A stretch of DNA of 6,204 nt. Source: an uncultured Bacilli bacterium (lineage in GTDB: Bacteria; Bacillota_I; Bacilli_A; RF39; UBA660). The stretch is taken from positions 1-6,204 of the forward strand of contig CAKONA010000063.1 of the NCBI GenBank assembly GCA_934096785.1, given 5' to 3'. Positions 1 to 5,239 of this stretch are shown here, in pieces. A program made the translations under genes and the position numbers. Every line of letters starts with the position of its first letter. Positions within the stretch are counted from its first letter, which is position 1. The notes below the pieces were generated by a model. That model was not told the DNA's origin, ran no database searches, and saw nothing but the letters and a program-made list of their open reading frames with translations.

Positions 1-114
1 AAATATGAATGTACAAAGTGTCATTTAGAAATAGATAGAGATTTGAATGCAAGTATTAATATAATGTTTGAAGGTGTAAAAATGTATATAAAAAATTGTT
101 GTAATAATTGTTAA
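1..114 (+). CDS. tnpB: TnpB RNA-guided nuclease, C-terminal end (5' part outside window)
   Basis: Frame 1 is open from the first base to TAA at 112-114 and encodes 37 residues beginning KYECTKCHLEIDRDLNASIN. This is the C-terminal signature of TnpB/IS605 OrfB: the second CxxC half of the zinc ribbon followed by the RuvC-III DRDxNA motif. The first Asp of DRD is the third catalytic carboxylate of the RuvC site and is present, so this end shows no sign of the nuclease-dead state found in TldR-type derivatives. The residue after the second Cys is His where Gly is usual. TnpB is an RNA-guided DNA nuclease that helps keep the element at its donor site after excision. The start, the other RuvC motifs and any tnpA partner cannot be seen, so activity of the whole protein is unknown. 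Confidence 0.9.
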   Translation, partial: KYECTKCHLEIDRDLNASINIMFEGVKMYIKNCCNNC

Positions 115-151
115 AAAACAAATAATATAAATTAAAAATATAAAACAAATA

Positions 152-166
152 CGGTAGCGACTACCG
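152..166 (+). repeat. Perfect 6-bp hairpin in the IS right end
   Basis: CGGTAG and CTACCG are perfect inverted repeats around a 3-base CGA loop. The stem has 4 G/C pairs, which stands out in this AT-rich DNA. It is a likely structural element of the guide RNA or of the single-stranded right end recognised by TnpA. Confidence 0.6.
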
Positions 167-217
167 GAATATAAGTCTGATAGAGAAGATTCAGTAGAGT
201 GTCTATGAAGCAGAAAT

Positions 218-246
218 TTGAAATCGTGAGATTTCGACGATAAATT
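218..246 (+). promoter_or_regulatory. Possible weak promoter for the RSH gene
   Basis: TTGAAA (218-223, 5/6 to the -35 consensus) is separated by 17 bases from TAAATT (241-246, 4/6 to the -10 consensus). Transcription would start near 253, giving a leader of about 27 bases with the RBS at 269-275. The -35 box lies inside the presumed IS right end, so the promoter would be supplied wholly or partly by the element. The -10 is poor and the stretch overlaps RNA hairpins, so read-through from tnpB is an equal alternative. Confidence 0.25.
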
Positions 247-257
247 TTTAATTTATC
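239..257 (+). repeat. 8-bp AT-rich palindrome at the IS/chromosome junction
   Basis: GATAAATT (239-246) and AATTTATC (250-257) are perfect inverted repeats around TTT. Folding this hairpin would compete with the AAATTT 214-219/242-247 pairing proposed for the guide RNA end. It has no following T tract, so it is not a good terminator. It may be chance in AT-rich DNA, or part of the transposon end or of the rel leader. Confidence 0.4.
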
Positions 258-268
258 ATTTGTTCTTT

Positions 269-275
269 GGAGGTG
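269..275 (+). promoter_or_regulatory. Ribosome binding site of the RSH gene
   Basis: GGAGGTG is a strong Shine-Dalgarno match. The GGAGG core ends 6 bases before the ATG at 280, which fixes that start. Confidence 0.85.
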
Positions 276-279
276 TGGA

Positions 280-1707
280 ATGAAAAATGTCACTATTTGT
301 GATTTAGTGGAATCTATATCTAAATATGATAAGAGTATGATTCCTGATGTTATGAAAGCATATTATTATGCTAAGGATTTACATAATGGTCAAGTACGTG
401 ATAGTGGAGAAGAATATATAGTTCATCCTTTAACTGTTGCTTATATCTTATCAGAGATGCATGCTGATAAAGATACTTTGTGTGCTGCACTTTTACATGA
501 TACCTTGGAAGACACAAAAGAAAAGAAAGAAGATATTGCTCATGACTTTAATGAAACAGTTGCTTCTTTAGTAGATGGTGTTACTAAATTATCTAAATAT
601 GACTTTAATAGTAAGACTGATAGGAATTATGCGAATACTAGAAAGATTATAACTAGTATTACTAGTGATGTTAGGGTTATTCTTATTAAGCTTGCTGATA
701 GACTTCATAATATGAGAACTCTTGAATATAAAAGTGAATTTAAGCAAAAAGAGAATGCTATGGAGACTATGGAGATATTTGTACCTTTAGCATATAATCT
801 TGGTGTATATAAGATTAAAACTGAGTTAGAGGATTTATCACTTAAATATTTATTACCTGATGAATATAAAAGGGTTAAAGATGAAGTAGATGAAATGATT
901 TTTAAGAGTAGTGATATTCTTAATGAAATGGCTATAAAGATAGGTGAATTACTAAGTAATAATAATGTCCCTAATGATATTAAGATAAGAATTAGAAACA
1001 TATATGGAATCTATAGAAAGAAAAGTGGTGGCTCTAAGTTATCTGATATACATGATTTACTTGCATTAAAGGTTATTGTTGATGAATTAAGTGATTGTTA
1101 TCTTTCCCTAGGACTTGTTCATAGCTTATATAAGCCTGTTAATAGTAAATTTAAAGATTATATTTGTAATCCTAAAACTAATATGTATCAAAGTTTACAT
1201 ACTACTGTGTTTGGACCTGATGATATGTTAGTGCAAGCTCAAATTAGAACTGGTAAGATGAATAGGATTGATACTTATGGAATAGGTGCTTATTATGACA
1301 TGGGTGGAAGTGATGTGATGCAGGATATTGTTAGAGAAAAGTGTCAATTCTTTGAGTCACTTGCTGAAATGGATAAAGTATATAAAGACAATAGAGATTT
1401 TGTTGAACATGTGAAGAAAGAGTTATTTAGTGGAAATGTGTATGTATATACTTCTCTTGGAAATGTTGTTCAGTTACCTGTTGGTTCTACACCAATTGAC
1501 TTTGCTTATAAGATAGATCCTGTGAATGCTAGTCGTATGGTGAAAGCAATTGTGAATGATAAGAAAGTAGGAGATGATTACATTCTTCAAAATAAAGATA
1601 GAGTTAGAATTCTTACTAGTACTTATGGTATTCCTAAAAAGGAATGGGAAAGTAAGGTTAAAACAACTAGAGCTCTTTCAATGATAAGAAAGGATTTGTG
1701 TGAATAA
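280..1707 (+). CDS. rel: Short RelA/SpoT homologue (HD-synthetase-TGS), probable (p)ppGpp hydrolase
   Basis: This is a 475-residue protein of the long-RSH type that controls the alarmone (p)ppGpp in the cytoplasm. The HD hydrolase domain (about 20-190) keeps every key residue I can check: R40, H49, H73-D74 and E77-D78 in LLHDTLEDT, and D140, N144 and T147 in LIKLADRLHNMRTL. The synthetase domain (about 230-345) keeps R237, D259, KFKDYI (290-295) and NMYQSLHTTV (301-310, guanine-stacking Tyr303). However, the EVQIRT motif reads QAQIRT, so the catalytic Glu (Glu323 of Streptococcus Rel) is Gln319. The downstream MHxxAExG and AAHW motifs read MNRIDTYG and GAYY. A TGS domain (about 383-447) follows, with Asp413 where the family's AYxIH His is expected. 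The protein stops about 28 residues after TGS, so the helical, zinc-finger and ACT regions of roughly 730-residue RSH proteins are absent. Degradation of (p)ppGpp is the safest predicted activity. Confidence 0.93.
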   Translation: MKNVTICDLVESISKYDKSMIPDVMKAYYYAKDLHNGQVRDSGEEYIVHPLTVAYILSEMHADKDTLCAALLHDTLEDTKEKKEDIAHDFNETVASLVDGVTKLSKYDFNSKTDRNYANTRKIITSITSDVRVILIKLADRLHNMRTLEYKSEFKQKENAMETMEIFVPLAYNLGVYKIKTELEDLSLKYLLPDEYKRVKDEVDEMIFKSSDILNEMAIKIGELLSNNNVPNDIKIRIRNIYGIYRKKSGGSKLSDIHDLLALKVIVDELSDCYLSLGLVHSLYKPVNSKFKDYICNPKTNMYQSLHTTVFGPDDMLVQAQIRTGKMNRIDTYGIGAYYDMGGSDVMQDIVREKCQFFESLAEMDKVYKDNRDFVEHVKKELFSGNVYVYTSLGNVVQLPVGSTPIDFAYKIDPVNASRMVKAIVNDKKVGDDYILQNKDRVRILTSTYGIPKKEWESKVKTTRALSMIRKDLCE

Positions 1708-1717
1708 ATTCTTTTTT
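1686..1717 (+). terminator. Weak intrinsic terminator after the RSH gene
   Basis: GGATTT (1692-1697) pairs with AAATTC (1706-1711) through one G-T wobble, around an 8-base loop. Flanking A-rich and T-rich arms extend the stem to 12 pairs with two wobbles (1686-1697 with 1706-1717). The T6 run at 1712-1717 follows the core stem. The stop codon lies within the hairpin. The stem is AT-rich, so termination may be inefficient. Confidence 0.4.
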
Positions 1718-1723
1718 AATGTG

Positions 1724-1729
1724 TATAAT
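1724..1729 (+). promoter_or_regulatory. Perfect -10 box very close to the next start codon
   Basis: TATAAT ends only 5 bases before the ATG at 1735 and is preceded by TGTG. A start 6-8 bases downstream of the box would fall on the start codon itself. The -35 position (1701-1706, TGAATA at 17-base spacing) matches only 3/6. No Shine-Dalgarno sequence precedes the ATG, consistent with a leaderless mRNA. Confidence 0.4.
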
Positions 1730-1734
1730 TTGGT

Positions 1735-2526
1735 ATGAAGAAATATTATAAATATATGTTTGTTTGTTTATTTGTATTATTTAGTTTTTATTATACTGAT
1801 AAGGTTATAGAAATGAGTGAATATAATGATGTAATAATGGATAGTATTACTTCTTATGCTAGTAGAAATGATTATAAATGTAGAGAAGGTGAATATAAGG
1901 AAGATGGTATTGTTTTAGGACTTAGTGGACTTAGTGTTGATAAGGGGAAGAGTTACTCTAATATGAAGGGAATAGGGTTTAAAAAAGAGTTAATTGAGTA
2001 TAAGAAGGATGAATGTATATTATCTAAGGAAAATAATTATGATAAGTATATTTCTAAAGGGAATAATTATTTAAATAATGTTAGTATTGTTATAGATGTA
2101 GAAGACGCGAAATATTATTCTAAAATGGTTAAGATTGGTGAAAATAAGAATGTAGAAGTAAATTTGTTAATGAATAATGAAATGTTAAATAAGAATATTG
2201 ATAATGTTAATAATTATAGTAATATACTTTTTAAAGGTAAGAAGGATGAAGTTAAAGATTTTATAGGAAGTCTTCATAATGAGTTTTATTGTACTAATAA
2301 AGTAGAAGATGTGTTAGATGTATGTAAGAAACACAAATTAAGTAGTATTAATGTTATTAATTATGTAAGTAAGGATTTACTTTTAAATACTAAAAAAATC
2401 CTTGATAAAGGGATTATAATCTTTATCAAGGAAAATGAATTTAATTTAAGTGAATTAAGTGCGACGATTAACTTTATTAAAAGTAGGGGATATAATATAG
2501 TAAGTATTAATGACTTATTACTTTAG
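1735..2526 (+). CDS. Membrane-anchored protein, possible degenerate polysaccharide-deacetylase (NodB-like) fold
   Basis: This is a 263-residue protein with a short positive N-terminus and one hydrophobic segment (about 7-20, MFVCLFVLFSFYY) that would act as a signal anchor or uncleaved signal, leaving the rest outside the membrane. I do not recognise it with certainty. The part from about 114 onward resembles the outline of a NodB-type barrel. NNVSIVIDVEDA (114-125) sits where the first strand with TFDDGP is expected. The end, GIIIFIKENEF...FIKSRGYNIVSINDLLL (226-263), matches the typical last strand and helix followed by KGYxFVTLxELL. The metal-binding Asp pair is reduced to DVED and no HxxxH motif is visible, so catalysis is doubtful. 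ATG 1735 is chosen because the hydrophobic segment needs it, although no RBS is present. The last 9 bases overlap the convergent ClpX-like gene. An unrelated lineage-specific protein remains possible. Confidence 0.8.
   Translation: MKKYYKYMFVCLFVLFSFYYTDKVIEMSEYNDVIMDSITSYASRNDYKCREGEYKEDGIVLGLSGLSVDKGKSYSNMKGIGFKKELIEYKKDECILSKENNYDKYISKGNNYLNNVSIVIDVEDAKYYSKMVKIGENKNVEVNLLMNNEMLNKNIDNVNNYSNILFKGKKDEVKDFIGSLHNEFYCTNKVEDVLDVCKKHKLSSINVINYVSKDLLLNTKKILDKGIIIFIKENEFNLSELSATINFIKSRGYNIVSINDLLL
2392..2432 (-). terminator. Intrinsic terminator of the ClpX-like gene, inside the opposite CDS
   Basis: A perfect 12-bp inverted repeat (2399-2410 with 2421-2432; arms TCCTTGATAAAG and CTTTATCAAGGA) encloses a 10-base loop. 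Read on the minus strand it is followed directly by seven T (2398-2392), the standard form of a Rho-independent terminator. On the plus strand AAAA follows, so it does not terminate that strand. It begins 85 bases past the ClpX-like stop codon and lies in codons of about residues 219-233 of the convergent membrane protein. Confidence 0.85.
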
Positions 2527-4101
2527 AATATATTGTTTATTATCATGTATTGTTTCTGGACTTATTGTAAGTGATGTATATTTATTTGAAGATAGACAAT
2601 GATAGTTAGCTACTTCTAGTGCTGTTTCAACTATTCTTTTTATACCTCTTGCACCTATACCTAATTTTTTAGCTTCTACTGCGATTTCTTCTAGTGTTTT
2701 TTCATCATATATTAGTTTAATTCCAAGTGATAAGAAGAATTTTTCATAGAGTAGTAGTTGACTTTTATCTGATTCTTTTGCGATTCTTATAAGTTCATTT
2801 ACATCTAATGCGTTCATTACGATTAGGTTATCATTTCTACCTACGAATTCTGGCATAAGGCCATATTTTATAAGTGTATTGTTATTGTATATTTGTGAAG
2901 TTGGTTGTTCATCGTCTGTTGACATGAAACCTATATTTCTTTTATTGTTTGAATATTGTTCGATTCCTGAGAATGCTCCTAGGAATGCGAATGTTAGTCT
3001 TGAAGTGTCGAATACTATTGAACTTTTATCTTCAAGTTGTAGTACGTATTTTTGACCTTCCATCATTTTTAGTAGTGAGTTAATTACAGCAGTTGTATAT
3101 GTTTCATGATCTCCTTTTGATACTTTCTTATCTATTTCATCTACTACAACGATACCTCTTTGAGCTCTTTCTAGGTCACGATTTGCATTTTCATATAAGT
3201 GAATTAGCATTTCTGTTACATCTTTTCCTTTGTAACTTGCTGCAGTGTATTCAGTTGAGTCTTCTATAGTTATTGGTAAATTTGTTTTCTTACTGATTGC
3301 TCTAAATATTTCGGTTTTACCAACACCAGTAGGTCCGCATATTAACATATTTGATTTTAAACTTGGGTCAAGTAATCTTTGGTTTTTAGCGACAGATGTA
3401 GCTATTTTCTTTATTTGTTCATCTTGACATATTACTGTTTTGCTAACGTCTTCAAATAGTTTATCTGCGTATATGATGTTAACTTTTGGCTTTTCTATTT
3501 CTACATTAGGAGTAGATACTTTTTTATCAGGTAGTCCTGGTGAAGAAAAGAATTCATCTGCATCTACAAAACTATATCCTTTAGCACACATACCTTGCAT
3601 GAATGCTTTTAACATGTTTTCATATATTTCATTATCTACTGATGATATTTCACTAAGACGTGGGTCTTTGATTACATTTTCTAAATCTTTTATACAATTT
3701 GGATTAATAATTTTGTCTTTCTTTATACCATTTTCAGATACATAAATTTTTGTTTCACCAGTTTTTTTGCTATATGATTGGTATAAAATATGATTTTCGT
3801 ATCCTTTTAGTGCTTTAGTATATTCATTTGCTGTTTTTAAATCTTCATCAGTCATTTCATCCATATCATTGTTTTCTAAATAAATCGGAAAAGAATATAC
3901 ATATTCAACATTTAATGCATCTTCATCGTCAACAAAAGGATAACAGTTATTTTGTTCATCTGTGAATGTTATATAACCGTCATATACATCTTCTATACCA
4001 TTTAACATTTCAACTGGCTCTAATACATATATATCTGTATTATTATTACTTTGTATTTTATTTCTTCTATAAATAATACTTATTGATTTTCTATTTTTCA
4101 T
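2518..4101 (-). CDS. ClpX-like AAA+ unfoldase with a non-standard N-terminal domain
   Basis: This 527-residue protein has a C-terminal half (about 210-527) that is a ClpX/HslU-clade AAA+ module, an ATP-driven protein unfoldase. Visible motifs are Walker A GPTGVGKT (256-263), a pore-loop SYKG (289-292) in place of ClpX GYVG with the aromatic kept, Walker B IVVVDEID (317-324), sensor-1 region LTFAFLGAF (about 369-377), NIGF (389-392) at the place of the ClpX IGF loop that docks to ClpP, box VII LMPEFVGR with arginine finger Arg422, and sensor 2 GIGARG with Arg485. The first 200 residues are acidic and unfamiliar, and the C4 zinc-binding domain of ClpX is absent, so substrate or adaptor choice should differ. 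The start is ATG 4101, with GGGAG 7 bases upstream and a near-perfect promoter before it. An upstream in-frame TTG at 4158 is the first half of the -35 box and cannot be translated from that promoter. The stop overlaps the convergent gene by 9 bases. Confidence 0.9.
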   Translation of the reverse strand: MKNRKSISIIYRRNKIQSNNNTDIYVLEPVEMLNGIEDVYDGYITFTDEQNNCYPFVDDEDALNVEYVYSFPIYLENNDMDEMTDEDLKTANEYTKALKGYENHILYQSYSKKTGETKIYVSENGIKKDKIINPNCIKDLENVIKDPRLSEISSVDNEIYENMLKAFMQGMCAKGYSFVDADEFFSSPGLPDKKVSTPNVEIEKPKVNIIYADKLFEDVSKTVICQDEQIKKIATSVAKNQRLLDPSLKSNMLICGPTGVGKTEIFRAISKKTNLPITIEDSTEYTAASYKGKDVTEMLIHLYENANRDLERAQRGIVVVDEIDKKVSKGDHETYTTAVINSLLKMMEGQKYVLQLEDKSSIVFDTSRLTFAFLGAFSGIEQYSNNKRNIGFMSTDDEQPTSQIYNNNTLIKYGLMPEFVGRNDNLIVMNALDVNELIRIAKESDKSQLLLYEKFFLSLGIKLIYDEKTLEEIAVEAKKLGIGARGIKRIVETALEVANYHCLSSNKYTSLTISPETIHDNKQYILK

Positions 4102-4108
4102 ATCAAAA

Positions 4109-4113
4109 CTCCC
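4109..4113 (-). promoter_or_regulatory. Ribosome binding site of the ClpX-like gene
   Basis: GGGAG on the minus strand lies 7 bases before ATG 4101-4099 and about 10 bases inside the predicted transcript. It supports this start over the upstream in-frame TTG. Confidence 0.75.
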
Positions 4114-4129
4114 TACATAATTGTTTTTT

Positions 4130-4158
4130 ATTATAAAATAAGTAATAGTTCTAGTCAA
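4130..4158 (-). promoter_or_regulatory. Near-consensus sigma-A promoter for the ClpX-like gene
   Basis: On the minus strand TTGACT (4158-4153) is followed by exactly 17 bases and TATAAT (4135-4130). This is 11/12 to consensus with ideal spacing. Transcription would start near 4123, leaving a leader of about 22 bases that contains the RBS. Confidence 0.85.
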
Positions 4159-4184
4159 GTAATATTCTTGATAAATTTCAAGAA
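4155..4184. repeat. TCAAG/CTTGA repeat cluster between divergent promoters (possible operator)
   Basis: TCAAG occurs at 4155-4159, CTTGA at 4167-4171 and TCAAG at 4178-4182, alternating in orientation with starts 12 and 11 bases apart, close to one helical turn. The second and third form a longer dyad, TTCTTG (4165-4170) with CAAGAA (4179-4184), 8 bases apart. The cluster covers the -35 boxes of both divergent promoters, where a repressor could act on both. The arms partly coincide with -35 bases, so some of the symmetry may be incidental. Confidence 0.4.
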
Positions 4185-4196
4185 AACATATATAAT
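4168..4196 (+). promoter_or_regulatory. Near-consensus sigma-A promoter for the ATP-grasp gene
   Basis: TTGATA (4168-4173), a 17-base spacer and TATAAT (4191-4196) match the consensus at 11/12 positions. The predicted start near 4203 gives a leader of about 17 bases before ATG 4220. Its -35 box is 9 bases from that of the divergent promoter. Confidence 0.85.
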
Positions 4197-4208
4197 TAAA
4201 GTAGAAAT

Positions 4209-4215
4209 AGGTGGG
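4209..4215 (+). promoter_or_regulatory. Ribosome binding site that decides the ATP-grasp start
   Basis: AGGTGGG lies 4 bases before ATG 4220. It contains the in-frame GTG at 4211, which would lie only about 8 bases into the transcript with no RBS of its own, so ATG 4220 is preferred. Confidence 0.65.
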
Positions 4216-4219
4216 TAAT

Positions 4220-5239
4220 ATGAAAGATAAGGTTAAAAAGAAAATAATAAAGATAATTTCTAATATTAAAGATGAAATTACTGCTATTAAGAAAAATATT
4301 AAATTGATTCGAAAGAAATCTAAAAAGAATAGTGTTTTCTTACTTTTTGATATGATTATTTCTTATTTTAAGTATGGTGTTAATTATGAAGAATATAGGT
4401 TATTTGGATTTTATAATATGAAGCGTGAACTTAAGAGTACTTATATGTCTAAGAAAATTCATAATAAATTAGGAAAGTATTTGTATGATAAGAAACACTT
4501 TGATTTACTTAATAATAGAGAGAAGTTTCATAATAGGTTTAAAGAATATTTGAATCATGAATTTTATAATATTAAAGAAGTTAGTTTTAAAAGGTTTGAA
4601 GAGTTTGTTTTAAAGAAGAGGGAGGTTATTGTTAGAAGTAATAATCTTGGAGATGAAAAGAATACTACTATTCTTAACGTTAAAGATTTTAAGAGTCCTG
4701 CGTTCTTGCTTGATAAGGCTCGTAAGAGTGGGCTTATTATAGCTGAAGCTAAAATTAAACAAAATAAGGTGTTTAATGGAATTAATCCTAATTCAATGAA
4801 TACTGTTAATATTGTTAGTCTTGTTAGTGATGAACGCGTTAATATAATTAGTTCTTATGTTAAGTTTGGTGTTAATGATAAATATAAGTATGATGTTGAT
4901 TCTGTTAAGCATATGACTGGTTTGATTGATGAAAAGAGTGGACAGGTTAAGGGTAAATTTTTACTTGATGATGAGTTTGTGAGTGAGCATCCAATTAGTA
5001 AGGTTAAACTTAGCGGTTTAGAAATTCCTTTTTATAGAGAGATGAGGGAGACTGTTAAGGTACTTGCAAGTGAACTTGATGAATCTAAGGAAATAGAGTG
5101 GGTTTTTGTGATAAGTGATAAACGTATTTATTTAACTGATGCTTTGGTTTGGAATGATTATGTTACGGTACAAGCTCTTAGTAAAAATAAGGAAGGGTTA
5201 CTTCCTTACTATATTAAAAATATAAAGAGAAAGATTTAG
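4220..5239 (+). CDS. Sugar-transfer-associated ATP-grasp family protein, probably catalytically degenerate
   Basis: This is a 339-residue protein with a Lys-rich N-terminus (about 1-37). It is followed by a segment typical of ATP-grasp proteins found in polysaccharide and cell-surface sugar loci: FLLFDMIISYFKYG (40-53), YRLFGFY (59-65), and a run to FKRFEEFVLKKREVIVRS (123-140). The C-terminal half keeps the family outline: INPNSMNTVNIVSL (188-201, usually HPxSVNTIRIVT), a TGLIDEKSGQV segment (233-243), EHPISKVKLSGLEIPFY (256-272), and a last strand pair EWVFVISDKRIYLTDAL (293-309). In active relatives that end reads close to GWDVAI...PVLIEGN. Here the metal-binding Asp is Val, the Glu is Asp and the Asn is Leu. 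The Arg of NTIR is Asn, and the Gly-rich nucleotide loop reads LGDEKNTT. A structural or binding role is therefore likely. It is transcribed from its own promoter and ends 4 bases inside the convergent polymerase gene. Confidence 0.82.
   Translation: MKDKVKKKIIKIISNIKDEITAIKKNIKLIRKKSKKNSVFLLFDMIISYFKYGVNYEEYRLFGFYNMKRELKSTYMSKKIHNKLGKYLYDKKHFDLLNNREKFHNRFKEYLNHEFYNIKEVSFKRFEEFVLKKREVIVRSNNLGDEKNTTILNVKDFKSPAFLLDKARKSGLIIAEAKIKQNKVFNGINPNSMNTVNIVSLVSDERVNIISSYVKFGVNDKYKYDVDSVKHMTGLIDEKSGQVKGKFLLDDEFVSEHPISKVKLSGLEIPFYREMRETVKVLASELDESKEIEWVFVISDKRIYLTDALVWNDYVTVQALSKNKEGLLPYYIKNIKRKI

Larger units (their letters stand above)
1..251 (+). mobile_element. 3' part of an IS200/IS605-type element (tnpB end plus right end)
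   Basis: The tnpB 3' end is followed by about 137 bases without a gene but with several compact hairpins, the usual layout of the right end of IS200/IS605-type elements. The left part lies outside the window. The right boundary is inferred. The last hairpin (220-235) is enclosed by AAATTT at 214-219 and 242-247, which can pair, and TTAA follows at 248-251. I place the end near 251, but it could lie anywhere from about 238 to 257. Such elements excise as single strands and carry subterminal hairpins rather than terminal inverted repeats, so absence of inverted repeats is expected. Confidence 0.68.
115..251 (+). ncRNA. Probable TnpB guide RNA (omega RNA / reRNA) scaffold
   Basis: This segment directly follows tnpB and holds ordered short hairpins. 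CGGTAG/CTACCG (152-157 with 161-166, loop CGA) comes first, then possible ATAGA/TCTAT pairing (180-184 with 202-206). The terminal hairpin GAAATC-GTGA-GATTTC (220-235) sits inside an outer AAATTT/AAATTT pairing (214-219 with 242-247). A TGAAGCAGAAA stretch (206-216) before the last hairpin resembles a sequence I recall from other IS605 right ends. TnpB guide RNAs are known to come from the 3' end of the tnpB transcript, with the guide taken from DNA just past the right end. The RNA 5' end probably lies within tnpB. No promoter could be assigned, and both boundaries are inferred. Confidence 0.5.

Noticed and set aside
705..1001. Open frame of 98 codons on the minus strand inside the RSH gene
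   Set aside because: It is antisense to strongly conserved HD/synthetase codons, with no RBS or promoter and a Leu/Ser/Ile-rich product typical of an antisense shadow.
280..1707. The RSH gene as a frameshifted full-length rel
   Set aside because: After the TAA at 1705-1707 no helical, zinc-finger or ACT sequence follows in any frame. A new gene with its own signal segment starts 28 bases later, so the short form seems genuine.
2399..2432. The 12-bp hairpin as a terminator for the plus-strand membrane protein gene
   Set aside because: On the plus strand it is followed by AAAATG, not a T run, and the frame continues about 95 bases to its stop.
3245..3745. Two plus-strand open frames (3245-3427 and 3440-3745) opposite the ClpX-like gene
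   Set aside because: They lie antisense to Walker A and neighbouring conserved codons, have no RBS, and give no recognisable product.
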